Position numbers and translations under genes: made by a program. Below the pieces are notes generated by a model, which ran no database searches, was not told the DNA's origin, and saw nothing but the letters and a program-made list of their open reading frames with translations. Positions 55,220 to 64,000 of a DNA stretch of 64,000 nucleotides are shown here, in pieces (the stretch's first letter is position 1; each line of letters begins with the position of its first letter). The stretch covers positions 1-64,000 of the forward strand of contig NZ_LATZ01000017.1 in assembly GCF_000981385.1 (NCBI RefSeq). The letters are read 5' to 3'. The DNA comes from Bacillus sp. SA1-12 (GTDB lineage Bacteria; Bacillota; Bacilli; Bacillales; Bacillaceae).

Positions 55220-55663
55220 TTACCATACATTCGGTTTTACAACCATAAACCATAGCATGACCATTAATAAGAGAATATAGATCCAAATCGTTCGGCGGAG
55301 TTTTGCCGTTAACTTTTCCCTTACCTGGTCCTTTTCATGAAACTTTCTAAGTGTTGGTGAAAAGGCACGTGCAAAAAAGAATAATGAACAGAATAAAATA
55401 ATAAGTGTCATAACAACCCAGGGAGTACTCCACGTCCAGGGGCCTAAAATAACAAGTAAAGTTCCTGATCCGACCAAGACATGTCCCGAATGTTTTGATA
55501 GTCGGACAACATATCGAAATGTTTTCAAGTATGTATCTAACTCAGAATCTCCTGCTTTATTAAGTTTTTTAACCAAAGGCAGAAGGATAAAAAAAGGACC
55601 AATTGATGCAATTACACTAACAACATGAATAAAAATGAGAAACCTGTAGAAAAAATAGTCCAT
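55220..55663 (-). CDS. DUF2269-like membrane protein
   Basis: This 147-residue protein has four hydrophobic segments (FLIFIHVVSVIASIGPFFILL first, IYILLLMVMLWFMVV last) and conserved histidines in HVVS and SKHSGH. That recalls the DUF2269 and related heme-like four-helix membrane families. It starts 12 bp after the ASCH gene stop and is co-transcribed with it. Function unknown. Confidence 0.65.
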   Translation of the reverse strand: MDYFFYRFLIFIHVVSVIASIGPFFILLPLVKKLNKAGDSELDTYLKTFRYVVRLSKHSGHVLVGSGTLLVILGPWTWSTPWVVMTLIILFCSLFFFARAFSPTLRKFHEKDQVREKLTAKLRRTIWIYILLLMVMLWFMVVKPNVW

Positions 55664-55675
55664 TTCTTTTGCCTG

Positions 55676-56026
55676 CTATTCATTAATCAGACAGAACTCA
55701 TGGACCCAAACTTTCATATGAGGAAGCCAAGGCATCCCGGGATGATAGGATAAGATCGCTTGCTTATATTCTTCTACAGTCTTATATCCTTCCTGCTTTG
55801 CATGGTCATCGGTTAATTCACCTAAGCTTTGGGAATAAACGCGATCTATTCTGAACTTTTTGCCCTCTAATACCATGATTTCGCCTACATCAGCATATCT
55901 TCCGTTTCGTCTTGTCGCTGTTTTCCTTCCATTGAGGACTTTTTTAATATCCTCCTTCATGGTTACAAGGCGTTCAACTGAACAGGTTTTTGGCGGCAAT
56001 GTTTGATGTTCTTCATGATTTGTCAT
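55676..56026 (-). CDS. ASCH domain protein
   Basis: This 116-residue protein has the ASCH fold signature GRKTATRRNGRY followed by VGEIMVLEGKKFRIDRVY. A conserved C-terminal strand follows (PHMKVWVHEFCLI). ASCH domains bind RNA or modified nucleosides and some are N4-acetylcytidine amidohydrolases. It is the first gene of a two-gene minus-strand operon with the DUF2269-like protein. Confidence 0.78.
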   Translation of the reverse strand: MTNHEEHQTLPPKTCSVERLVTMKEDIKKVLNGRKTATRRNGRYADVGEIMVLEGKKFRIDRVYSQSLGELTDDHAKQEGYKTVEEYKQAILSYHPGMPWLPHMKVWVHEFCLINE

Positions 56027-56188
56027 ATGAATATACTCCTTTGTTTTTCAATTCTATCTAACTATATCACAACTCGTTCTTCCTTTCGTATCAGGCAGTA
56101 AAAGAAAGCTAAATGATACTTGCGAAAATGAATAATATCGTTAAGATTAAAGTAGTGGTACTAAGAGAAAGAAAAGAAGGAATGAAAA

Positions 56189-56563
56189 ATGACGATCAAA
56201 CTAATAAAATCTCTTTATATTTTCCTGGGTTTTTTCTTTATGGGACTTGGGTTATTAGGAATCATTCTCCCGCTTTTACCAACAACTCCATTTTTATTGC
56301 TAGCCTCTGTTTGTTTTGTCAAAGGCTCAAAGAAATTTGAGATCTGGTTTAAAGCAACAAATGTTTATAAAAAACATTTAGAAGGATTTGTCAAAAACAA
56401 AGCAATGACAATTAAACAGAAGCTTACCATTCTTTTATTTGCTGATTGTATGATTGCAATCCCTTTTATTTTGCTAGATAGCTTACTGGTTAGAATATTC
56501 TTACTCTGCATAGTAGGATATAAATACTATTATTTTATCAGGAAAATAAAAACGATTAAGTAA
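56189..56563 (+). CDS. DUF454 (YbaN-like) membrane protein
   Basis: This 124-residue protein has the family signature LGLLGIILPLLPTTPFLLLA in its first membrane segments. It is followed by KGSKKFEIWF and a second pair of helices. Function unknown; widespread in bacteria. A GAAGGAATG site precedes the ATG. It stands alone between minus-strand genes. Confidence 0.85.
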   Translation: MTIKLIKSLYIFLGFFFMGLGLLGIILPLLPTTPFLLLASVCFVKGSKKFEIWFKATNVYKKHLEGFVKNKAMTIKQKLTILLFADCMIAIPFILLDSLLVRIFLLCIVGYKYYYFIRKIKTIK

Positions 56564-56583
56564 GTGATCACATTAGCGGTATT

Positions 56584-57456
56584 TTAGCTTCTATATGTCT
56601 GACTCAAATAAGTAGTTGGTGATACCCCGGTTACTTTCTTGAAAACTCTGCTAAAATAGAAGGGGTTTGAGAAACCTAATGCATGACTAACCTCTGATAT
56701 ATTAACAGATTCCTTTTTAAGCATCTTAATCGCTTTTTCAATTAATAGCTCATCTTGGAATTGTGTAATACTTTTCCCTGTTTCTTTTCTGAATAACGTT
56801 GATAAGTAGGCATAATTCATTCCAAGCTCATCTGAAATTTCTTTACTTGTTAATTTTGCTGAAGCTGAGCTGCTGAAAAGCTCAATCATTTTGCCGACAA
56901 TCCTGCTTTGTTTGGTCTTTTTCATCTCTTTTAATCGATTCATATATAAATCAATAAAAAATTGATAGGTCATGAGACTTAAATAGAGTGGGCGGAGCGG
57001 GTGCGGGGACATGAAATCTTCATTAAGCTTCTTAAGCTGAAGTTCCGTATACTCGGGATTTAAAATGTTTCCTTGCTTAGGCAGCTTCAAATGTGAATGA
57101 TAGGTTTCTTCTAAGATCAACGATGACTGCTGGTAATGTGAGAATTCAGGCGACTCCTCCAAGCTCATATCATTCAGTGAGTCATGAAAATGAATATAAT
57201 ACCATTCAGTTCCTGGCGAATATAAGGAGGTACCCCAGTGCGGTACATTTTTTCTAAGGAAAAGATATTCTCCTCCTGTTATCTTATACTCTGTTCCTCC
57301 CTCTATCACTTGAATATTTCCCTTTTTTACATAAACAAACACATTTATTGTTTCCATGTGACGATCTGGATGCCCGCTTGTTCCGTCGTCATCCCACATA
57401 TGACCGATTTCTCTTATTAGAGGAAGACTGTATGACAATAAGCTTACCTCATTCAT
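56584..57456 (-). CDS. AraC-family regulator next to the GH127 gene
   Basis: This 290-residue regulator has a cupin N-terminus (HPDRHMETINVFVYVKKGN) and a C-terminal AraC DNA-binding domain (LTSKEISDELGMNYAYLSTLF and NISEVSHALGFSNPFYFSRVFK). It is divergent from the GH127 gene and most likely regulates it. Confidence 0.85.
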   Translation of the reverse strand: MNEVSLLSYSLPLIREIGHMWDDDGTSGHPDRHMETINVFVYVKKGNIQVIEGGTEYKITGGEYLFLRKNVPHWGTSLYSPGTEWYYIHFHDSLNDMSLEESPEFSHYQQSSLILEETYHSHLKLPKQGNILNPEYTELQLKKLNEDFMSPHPLRPLYLSLMTYQFFIDLYMNRLKEMKKTKQSRIVGKMIELFSSSASAKLTSKEISDELGMNYAYLSTLFRKETGKSITQFQDELLIEKAIKMLKKESVNISEVSHALGFSNPFYFSRVFKKVTGVSPTTYLSQTYRS

Positions 57457-57559
57457 TTATTAACCACCCTTACTCAAGTTTTCTTAATCCCAATAATTTT
57501 AGCGTACAGTTAAACCTCATACCGAAAATCTTGTGAAGCAAAGAAGATAAGTAATAGTT

Positions 57560-57660
57560 AAGTGCTTGAAAAGCCGACGAAGGACAGGATGTCCAAATCA
57601 AGCGAGAACCACAGGATGTTGCGATGGAAGTGTGTTAATTCTCGCTTTATTTTAACACAG
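57560..57660. repeat. Decayed intergenic repeat
   Basis: It contains AACCACAGGATGTTGCG, related to AACCACAGGATGTGGTGCG near 23083, flanked by the paired AAGCGAGAA/TTCTCGCTT. Confidence 0.45.
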
Positions 57661-57771
57661 AAAAACCAAAAAAAAGATATGTAATTGGTTGTATTGTGAA
57701 TTCCGTTTTCTGCTTTGCCTTGTAATAATAAGGGTATGACAACAAGTGTTGGTTTCAAGGAGGAAATGAAA

Positions 57772-60054
57772 TTGGAAAACGTTCAAATATTAGATGGCTT
57801 ATTTAAAGAATCTCAAGAAAAAGGAAAGGATTATCTTCTTTATCTTGATGTAGATCGATTAATGGCTCCTTGCTATGAAGCGGCAGGACAAACTGCAAAA
57901 AAACATCGTTACGGCGGTTGGGAGAAAACAGGTATTAGCGGACATTCAATTGGTCATTGGCTATCAGCTGCAGCAACTATGTATTCCATAACAAACGATC
58001 AACAATTAAAGGAGAAGCTTGATTATGCAGTAAAAGAGCTTGCACATATACAGTCTTTCGATGGAGAAGGGTATGTAAGCGGGTTTTCAAGAACTTGTTT
58101 TGACAAGGTTTTCACAGGTGATTTTGAAGTGGAAAACTTTAGTCTAGGCGGGGGATGGGTCCCATGGTACAGTATTCATAAAATTTATGCAGGTTTAATT
58201 GATACGTATCAGCTCATCGGCAATATGCAAGCACTTGATGTTGTCATAAAGCTTGCCAATTGGGCGAAAAAAGGTACTGATCAATTAACCGATGAGCAGT
58301 TTCAAAGAATGCTTATATGTGAACACGGCGGTATGAATGAAGCGATGGCAGATCTCTATTTTATTACCGGCAACCGTGACTACTTAGAGCTTGCCACTCG
58401 TTTCTGCCATAAAGCTGTACTTGATCCGCTTGCAAAAGGGATAGATGAGCTACAAGGGAAACATGCAAATACACAAATTCCGAAAGTAATCGGTGCTGCA
58501 AAACTTTATATGATCACTGGTGACGAAACATATAAACACATGGCAGAGTATTTTTGGAAACAGGTCACAAAGCATCGATCCTATGTAATTGGCGGTAATA
58601 GCATAAACGAGCATTTCGGGCCGGAAAATACCGAAGAGCTTGGCATTCAAACAACTGAAACGTGTAACACCTATAATATGCTTAAGTTAACGGAGTTACT
58701 ATTTCAATGGTCGCAAAAAGCAGAATATACGGATTACTATGAAAAAGCGCTCTATAATCATATTTTAGCTTCACAGGATCCTGATTCGGGAATGAAAACA
58801 TATTTTGTTTCAACACAACCTGGGCATTTCAAGGTATATTGCACGCCAGATGAGTCTTTCTGGTGCTGTACGGGAACAGGGATGGAAAATCCAGCACGAT
58901 ATAATCGGCATATTTATTATGAAAATCAAGAGGATTTATTTATAAATCTATTTATCTCATCAGACATTCATTTGAAAAATAAAAATTTGAAGCTTAAGCA
59001 GGTAACAAACTTTCCAGAATCTAATAAAACAAAACTGTTATTTAATAGCGGTACAAAAGAAAACGTAAGGCTCCATATTAGGGTACCGGGTTGGGTTTCG
59101 GGACCAATGACTGTCCTTGTTAATGGTCAAAAGCAATACCAGTCCCAAGAACGTGGATATATAACCATTGAAAGTCAATGGAGCGAAGGTGATATCATCG
59201 ATATTGAGATTCCGATGAGTTTGCACGTTTCAAGAAGTAAAAATGATCCTAGAAAGGCAGCTATTCTTTTTGGACCGATTGTGTTGGCAGGGGCTTTAGG
59301 GAGAGAAAAATTCCCAGAAACAGATATCATTGCTGATCATGTTAAACTGAATAACCATCCCTTAATAAACGTTCCAGACCTTATCACGAATGAAGAGGAT
59401 GTTTCAAAGTGGATTACACCGATTGAAGGAGAAAAGCTGGCCTTTCGAACAGCTGCAATCGGGCAGCCTGGAAATAGAAGCGTCACTCTCATCCCATTTT
59501 ATGACCTGCATCATCAGCGCTATACGATTTATTGGAATGTTATGGATGAAACAGCCTATCAGTCTTTTGTTGACAAAGAACAAGAGGAAGCGAAAAAACT
59601 AAGAGAAATAACGGTTGATAGTGTTCAACCTCATGAACAGCAGCCAGAGGTGGATCATGCGATTAAATCGAAAAACTCCAGGTCTGGTTACTTAAACCTC
59701 TTCAATTCAGGATGGAGAGATTGTAAGAATGAAGGCTATTTCAGCTATGAAATGACTGTAAATCCGGAAAATCAGATGTACCTGCTTGTTAGCTACAGCG
59801 GGAATGATACTGTTTTGCATGAAGACGGAAAAGCGTATCAGCGTGAATTTGATATTTTTATAGATGGGTCGAAAATAGCTCATCAAAAACTGAAAAGAAA
59901 CGATCCTGGAAAGCTTTTTGATGTTTGCTACGATATCCCTCTTTCTTTAACACAAGGAAAAGAAAGAGTGGAAGTGAAATTTGCTTCAGAGGATGGAAAA
60001 GTAGCAGGAGGGGTTTATCGAGTTAGAATCTTAAATGACAAGAGTGTTATTTGA
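57772..60054 (+). CDS. GH127 beta-L-arabinofuranosidase-type glycosidase
   Basis: This ~760-residue cytoplasmic enzyme matches the DUF1680/GH127 family. The HypBA1 catalytic set can be placed: acid/base Glu280, zinc ligands Glu296 and Cys298 (TETCNTYNM), and the CysCys pair 365-366 in FWCCTGTGMEN, the first Cys being the nucleophile. The 16-residue Glu-Glu spacing is as in HypBA1. A beta-rich C-terminal half ends in GGVYRVRIL. TTG 57772 has GGAGG at 8 nt; ATG 57766 is too close. It would release L-arabinose from imported oligosaccharides. Confidence 0.86.
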   Translation: MENVQILDGLFKESQEKGKDYLLYLDVDRLMAPCYEAAGQTAKKHRYGGWEKTGISGHSIGHWLSAAATMYSITNDQQLKEKLDYAVKELAHIQSFDGEGYVSGFSRTCFDKVFTGDFEVENFSLGGGWVPWYSIHKIYAGLIDTYQLIGNMQALDVVIKLANWAKKGTDQLTDEQFQRMLICEHGGMNEAMADLYFITGNRDYLELATRFCHKAVLDPLAKGIDELQGKHANTQIPKVIGAAKLYMITGDETYKHMAEYFWKQVTKHRSYVIGGNSINEHFGPENTEELGIQTTETCNTYNMLKLTELLFQWSQKAEYTDYYEKALYNHILASQDPDSGMKTYFVSTQPGHFKVYCTPDESFWCCTGTGMENPARYNRHIYYENQEDLFINLFISSDIHLKNKNLKLKQVTNFPESNKTKLLFNSGTKENVRLHIRVPGWVSGPMTVLVNGQKQYQSQERGYITIESQWSEGDIIDIEIPMSLHVSRSKNDPRKAAILFGPIVLAGALGREKFPETDIIADHVKLNNHPLINVPDLITNEEDVSKWITPIEGEKLAFRTAAIGQPGNRSVTLIPFYDLHHQRYTIYWNVMDETAYQSFVDKEQEEAKKLREITVDSVQPHEQQPEVDHAIKSKNSRSGYLNLFNSGWRDCKNEGYFSYEMTVNPENQMYLLVSYSGNDTVLHEDGKAYQREFDIFIDGSKIAHQKLKRNDPGKLFDVCYDIPLSLTQGKERVEVKFASEDGKVAGGVYRVRILNDKSVI

Positions 60055-60076
60055 TAATAATAGATTCCGCTACTAA

Positions 60077-60107
60077 GAGCCTGACAAAAATATTGTTAGG
60101 CTTTTTT
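60077..60107 (+). terminator. Terminator of the GH127 gene
   Basis: AGCCTGACAA pairs with TTGTTAGGCT, then T residues. Confidence 0.8.
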
Positions 60108-60127
60108 ACACGAATGCGTTTGACTAT

Positions 60128-60182
60128 AGGTTGTAAAAAACCTGTCAGATCCCAATCTTTGGATAACTGACAGGTTCAAACT
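60128..60182 (-). terminator. ilvD terminator
   Basis: AACCTGTCAG pairs with CTGACAGGTT; T run on the minus strand. Confidence 0.8.
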
Positions 60183-60192
60183 CATTCTTTTA

Positions 60193-61872
60193 TTAAATTT
60201 TCATTACTCCGCCAGTGTTAGCTGATGTAACGAGCTTAGAGTAACGTGCTAAGTAACCTTTTTTCACTTTCGGTTCAAAGCCTTTCCAGTTCGCTTTACG
60301 TTTTGCAAATTCTTCATCTGAAATTTCTAATTGGATTTTACGATTATTTAAATCAAGTTCGATGATATCACCATTTTCTACAAATGCAATCGGTCCGCCT
60401 TCTGCAGCTTCCGGTGAAATATGACCGATTGAAATACCTCTTGATGCACCTGAGAAACGCCCGTCAGTAATTAAACCTACTTTTGCTCCAAGACCTCTAC
60501 CAACAATTTGTGAAGTAGGGGCAAGCATTTCAGGCATTCCTGGTCCGCCTTTAGGACCTTCATAACGGATAACAACAACATCGCCTTCTTTTACTTTACC
60601 AGTAATAATTCCTGAAAGTGCCTCTTCTTGTGAGTCAAAGCAAATGGCAGGACCTCTATGGTAGCCGCCAACAGCAGGGTCAACTGCACCAACTTTTATC
60701 ACCGCACCATCTGGAGCTAAGTTACCAAATAAAACAGCAAGACCGCCTTGCTCAGAATGTGGATTGTCTAATGGACGAATGACATTCTTGTCCAAAATAT
60801 CTGCTCCAGCAACATTTTCACGTAATGTTTTGCCTGAAACAGTTAAGCAATCGCCATTAATAGCACCAGGCTTTTTAAGGACCTCATTAATGATCGCACT
60901 TACTCCGCCTGCGTTATGCACATCTTCAATATGGTAATCTGATGCCGGAGCAATTTTTGCCAAATGAGGCACTCGGCTTGCAATATCATTGATACGTTCT
61001 AATGAATAATCAATTTCTGCCTCATGGGCTAATGCAAGTGTATGCAATACAGTATTTGTAGATCCGCCCATAGCCATATCTAATGCGAAAGCATTATCAA
61101 TTGCATCAATAGTAACAATATCACGCGGTTTAATATCTTTTTTAATAAGTTCCATTAACTGTGTAGCAGAGCGTTTGACAAATTCTCTACGTTCAGGAGA
61201 AACAGCTAAAATGGTTCCATTTCCCGGAAGTGCAAGTCCGAGACCTTCAGCTAGACAGTTCATTGAGTTTGCTGTAAACATACCTGAACAAGAACCGCAT
61301 GTTGGACATGCAAATTGCTCAATTTCTTGAAGTTTTTCTTCTGTTATTTTACCTGATTGGTATGCTCCAACACCTTCAAATACTGAATTTAAGTTAAGCG
61401 GGTTACCATCTTTATCTGTACCAGCCTTCATTGGTCCGCCACTTACGAAAATCGTAGGAATATTTACACGAAGAGCTGCCATTAACATTCCTGGTGTAAT
61501 TTTGTCACAGTTTGGAATACATACCATTCCATCGAACCAGTGAGCTGAAACAACCGTTTCTACCGAATCAGCAATGATTTCGCGGCTTGGAAGTGAATAT
61601 CTCATCCCAATATGTCCCATCGCAATTCCATCATCAACACCAATTGTGTTCATCTCAAATGGTACTCCGCCAGCTTCACGAATCGCATCTTTTACAATTT
61701 TTCCGAACTCTTGTAAATGTACATGACCTGGAACTATATCAATATATGAATTGACAACCGCAATAAACGGTTTGCCGAAATCTTCATCTTTTACACCGGC
61801 TGCACGAAGCAAGCTTCTGTGTGGGGCACGGTCAATTCCTTGTTTAATCATATTACTACGTTGTTCAGCCAA
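60193..61872 (-). CDS. ilvD: Dihydroxy-acid dehydratase IlvD
   Basis: IlvD dehydrates dihydroxy-isovalerate and its methylvalerate homologue in valine and isoleucine synthesis, using an Fe-S cluster. The 559-residue protein has [11 protein letters not shown] and [18 protein letters not shown] cysteines for the cluster and [10 protein letters not shown] downstream. TTG 61872 with GGAGGGATTTAAC matches the usual [12 protein letters not shown] start; the frame reaches 61887 without merit. It stands alone here, apart from ilv-leu genes. Confidence 0.95.
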   Translation of the reverse strand: MAEQRSNMIKQGIDRAPHRSLLRAAGVKDEDFGKPFIAVVNSYIDIVPGHVHLQEFGKIVKDAIREAGGVPFEMNTIGVDDGIAMGHIGMRYSLPSREIIADSVETVVSAHWFDGMVCIPNCDKITPGMLMAALRVNIPTIFVSGGPMKAGTDKDGNPLNLNSVFEGVGAYQSGKITEEKLQEIEQFACPTCGSCSGMFTANSMNCLAEGLGLALPGNGTILAVSPERREFVKRSATQLMELIKKDIKPRDIVTIDAIDNAFALDMAMGGSTNTVLHTLALAHEAEIDYSLERINDIASRVPHLAKIAPASDYHIEDVHNAGGVSAIINEVLKKPGAINGDCLTVSGKTLRENVAGADILDKNVIRPLDNPHSEQGGLAVLFGNLAPDGAVIKVGAVDPAVGGYHRGPAICFDSQEEALSGIITGKVKEGDVVVIRYEGPKGGPGMPEMLAPTSQIVGRGLGAKVGLITDGRFSGASRGISIGHISPEAAEGGPIAFVENGDIIELDLNNRKIQLEISDEEFAKRKANWKGFEPKVKKGYLARYSKLVTSANTGGVMKI

Positions 61873-61906
61873 GTTAAATCCCTCCAAATAAACAGTCCAT
61901 TAAAAA

Positions 61907-61921
61907 ATTCTTCAGAAAATT
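61907..61921 (-). promoter_or_regulatory. CodY box upstream of ilvD
   Basis: Read on the minus strand AATTTTCTGAAGAAT matches 13 of 15 positions of AATTTTCWGAAAATT, 35 bp before the ilvD start. CodY control of ilvD is known in B. subtilis. Confidence 0.65.
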
Positions 61922-62111
61922 TTAATATTTCATATTGTAACATTATTTTTACTATTATCATAGTTTTAAATCACAATTCTTTTCAGTAAAAATAATAGGG
62001 AACCTTTTAGGAGATAAATTATTGTCGAGGAAATGACTATATTTTTTCATGATCGTAAATAAATCAAATGAATATGGAGAAAAATAGAAAAAAACAGGAA
62101 GGGGGACTTGT

Positions 62112-62282
62112 ATGGCAAACGATCCATTCGAAGATACATTTAAACCTTTAAAAAGGAAGGAAGAAGTTTTGGAAATCAGTTCAACTGGATATGGATTGGA
62201 GTCTGTTTCAGAAGAAAATGCAGAAACGCTAAAACCAAAGCAAGAGAATAAAGGAAGCTCTCCGGAATGCGGCGGTCTTTAG
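62112..62282 (+). CDS. Small hydrophilic protein, 56 aa
   Basis: GGAAGGGGGACTTGT precedes the ATG. The product (MANDPFEDTFKPLKRKEEVL, then a Glu/Ser-rich tail ending PECGGL) has no hydrophobic segment. No family is recognised. It ends near a hairpin shared with the Nudix gene. Confidence 0.55.
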   Translation: MANDPFEDTFKPLKRKEEVLEISSTGYGLESVSEENAETLKPKQENKGSSPECGGL

Positions 62283-62311
62283 GCAGAATGTCATCAAAGC
62301 AAAATCAGTGC

Positions 62312-62355
62312 CTGAAAGTAGTCTTTTATTGTTAAGGTAAAGGACTACTTTCTTT
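62312..62355. terminator. Convergent terminator
   Basis: GAAAGTAGTCTTT pairs with AAAGGACTACTTTC. Confidence 0.75.
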
Positions 62356-62736
62356 TATTAAATGTTTTACAGCAGGTAGGTCAGCAGGCGCCCATCTTAA
62401 TGAGCCTAAATGTTCTCTTTTTAACCATATTAGCTTAGCGTGTTCAATTGGAATTGGAAGTCCCTTTGTCATCTTGCATGTAATACAGAGTAAATGAACC
62501 CTGAATGTATCGTATTCATGAATATTTTCATGGAATAGGGACTGTCCGCTAACTTGGCAACCTAATTCTTCCTTTATTTCTCTTTCGATCGCATGAAAGA
62601 TATCTTCATTTTTCTCAACTTTTCCGCCAGGAAATTCCCACATATTCGGTAATGACATATGAGAAGATCTAAGAGCGCAAAGTATTTCATTCTTATCATT
62701 CTCAATGATGGCTGCTACAACCTTTATCGTTTTCAT
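62332..62736 (-). CDS. Nudix (MutT-type) nucleotide pyrophosphohydrolase
   Basis: The 134-residue enzyme has a Nudix box fitting GX5EX7REUXEEXGU from G38 to C60 (GKVEKNEDIFHAIEREIKEE inside it). It resembles the 8-oxo-dGTP/CTP hydrolase group (VVAAIIENDKNEILCALRSS at the start). GGAG at 9 nt selects ATG 62736 rather than 62751. Role: cleaning of nucleotide pools, inferred from family. Confidence 0.85.
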   Translation of the reverse strand: MKTIKVVAAIIENDKNEILCALRSSHMSLPNMWEFPGGKVEKNEDIFHAIEREIKEELGCQVSGQSLFHENIHEYDTFRVHLLCITCKMTKGLPIPIEHAKLIWLKREHLGSLRWAPADLPAVKHLIKESSPLP

Positions 62737-63057
62737 ATCGAACTTCTCCATTTAAATGAGTTAGTTTTATCTATTGTCTTTACTATACAGGAAGCAAATG
62801 AAGATAAAAACATTAATAAAAAGTAAATATATTTACAAATTGCAAACTTTCCTAGGTAAAACCTCATAAAAATGTTTACCAAAATCGGTCCATTTATAAT
62901 CCAATAATCATACTTTTTTTATTGGAAGTGTTGATGCTGCAAAGTTTTTCCTTTTTAACATAATCTTTAGGAAGACTAAACCGGTCATTAATAGAGCGTT
63001 TACATATTATCGTTATGATGTTTGCTGTAATACATAATTTTTGGGAGGGAATTTGTA

Positions 63058-63966
63058 ATGAAGAGAATGTTATATCCAGTTTTATTAGCAGCAATGGTAA
63101 CGATGATCATTGGCAGCAGTTTATTAGGTACATCCCAAGCATTCGCTGCAACAGCAGCGGAGGAACCATCTAATGTGGATGTAAAGGTTATGACGTATAA
63201 CCTAAGATATCAAAATACCTCTGATCCATCTCCACATACTTGGTCAGAACGACTTCCAGCTATTAAGAAGCTTGTTCGGATGGAGCGCCCGGATATTATT
63301 GGCACACAAGAGGTACTATTTCAACAGCTTCAAGACCTGGAAGAAAACTTGCCTGATTACGAATGGATTGGCTTAGGCAGAGAGGGAGGAAATAAAGGCG
63401 AATATTCAGCGATTTTTTTTAATGAAAACCGCTATCAACCTTTAGAGTATGACCATTTTTGGTTATCAGATACTCCTAATGTAATTGGTTCGAAGACTTG
63501 GGGCAATTCCATCCCAAGAATGGTAACATGGGCAAAGTTTCTTGATAAGCAAAGCAATCAGCAGTTTTATGTTGTGAACACACATTTTGATCACCAATCA
63601 GTTGAAGCAAGAGAAAAAAGTGCGAAATTAATCTTGGAAAAAACGAAAGCATTCGATCAAAATTTGCCGATCTTATTAACTGGTGACTTTAATACAAGCC
63701 CTGATAGTGTCCCGCATCAAACATTGACTGGCGATGGTGCATTTGATGATTTATGGGAAACAGCTGATACAAAGGTTAATGAGGATCTAGGAACATTTAA
63801 TGGCTTCCGTGATCCAACTGGAGGCGGACCAGATCGCAGAATCGACTGGATTCTCGCAAAGGGAAATGTCCGAGCACATAGCATCGAAATTTTGGACTAT
63901 TATAAAAATGGACAATTTCCTAGTGATCATTTTCCAGTTATCGCTGATGTAACATTATCATTTTAA
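63058..63966 (+). CDS. Secreted endonuclease/exonuclease/phosphatase-fold protein
   Basis: This 302-residue protein has a signal peptide (LYPVLLAAMVTMIIGSSLLG, then SQAFA-ATA). The mature EEP domain shows VMTYNLRY, IIGTQEVLFQQ, VNTHFDHQS, LTGDFNTSP, DRRIDWIL and SDHFPVIADV, all metal and catalytic positions of the family. Related exported Bacillus proteins are extracellular phosphodiesterases; the substrate is unknown. GGGAGGG site. TAGAGCGTTTACATA upstream (62993-63008) is a weak reverse-strand cre. Confidence 0.83.
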   Translation: MKRMLYPVLLAAMVTMIIGSSLLGTSQAFAATAAEEPSNVDVKVMTYNLRYQNTSDPSPHTWSERLPAIKKLVRMERPDIIGTQEVLFQQLQDLEENLPDYEWIGLGREGGNKGEYSAIFFNENRYQPLEYDHFWLSDTPNVIGSKTWGNSIPRMVTWAKFLDKQSNQQFYVVNTHFDHQSVEAREKSAKLILEKTKAFDQNLPILLTGDFNTSPDSVPHQTLTGDGAFDDLWETADTKVNEDLGTFNGFRDPTGGGPDRRIDWILAKGNVRAHSIEILDYYKNGQFPSDHFPVIADVTLSF

Positions 63967-64000
63967 AATGGAGATAAGAGAAGAAACTTCTGAAGGTGCT

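Overview
The window comes from the chromosome of a low-GC, endospore-forming Bacillota, almost certainly a Bacillaceae member. The evidence is the order miaA-hfq-spoVK, hflX-ynbB-glnR-glnA, lexA/yneA-yneB-ynzC, sirA-yneF, ynzD, ccdA-yneI-ccdC and yneK, which follows the Bacillus subtilis 'ymz-yne' region. It also carries sporulation-phase genes (spoVK, sirA, two Spo0E-like phosphatases), AGGAGG-type ribosome binding sites and frequent TTG/GTG starts. The species cannot be read from the sequence.

Layout. 1-1540: the right end of an IS1182-type insertion sequence and a frameshifted remnant of a secreted-protein gene. 1.9-5.8 kb: TauE/SafE exporter, DUF445 membrane protein, DUF3231 protein and a small membrane protein. 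6-23 kb: the conserved housekeeping block (tRNA modification, Hfq, SpoVK, ribosome-rescue GTPase HflX, nitrogen control and glutamine synthetase, SOS control, replication control at sporulation, cytochrome c biogenesis). It is interrupted by a holin-like gene, an unknown gene, a TRIC channel and a decayed integrase fragment. Relative to B. subtilis, tkt is missing between ynzC and sirA, and ynzD is inverted.

23-41 kb is accessory metabolism. Two xylose-isomerase-like TIM-barrel proteins, a Gfo/Idh/MocA oxidoreductase and an AraC regulator suggest oxidative sugar or polyol (possibly keto-glycoside) catabolism. A polyol dehydrogenase, a GH18 protein, a GH27 alpha-galactosidase with an AraC regulator, a beta-lactamase-fold hydrolase and several small proteins follow. 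Many of these have CcpA (cre)-like sites upstream.

42-50.6 kb is a complete acetoin utilisation locus: acoA-acoB-acoC-acoL behind a textbook sigma-54 promoter, a (R,R)-butanediol dehydrogenase, and the sigma-54 activator acoR. acoR's own promoter combines a near-perfect cre with a large nested inverted repeat.

50.9-60 kb is a carbohydrate uptake and trimming region: a GH105-type unsaturated glycosidase, a Glc-family PTS EIICB followed 3 bp later by an endonuclease/exonuclease/phosphatase-fold protein, and a GH127 beta-L-arabinofuranosidase with an AraC regulator. The PTS gene is surrounded by three copies of one palindromic operator. The window ends with ilvD (with a CodY-like box), a Nudix hydrolase and a secreted endonuclease/exonuclease/phosphatase-fold protein. 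Decayed dispersed intergenic repeats and a recurring 'GGCTGTCTYA' hairpin terminator are scattered through the window.
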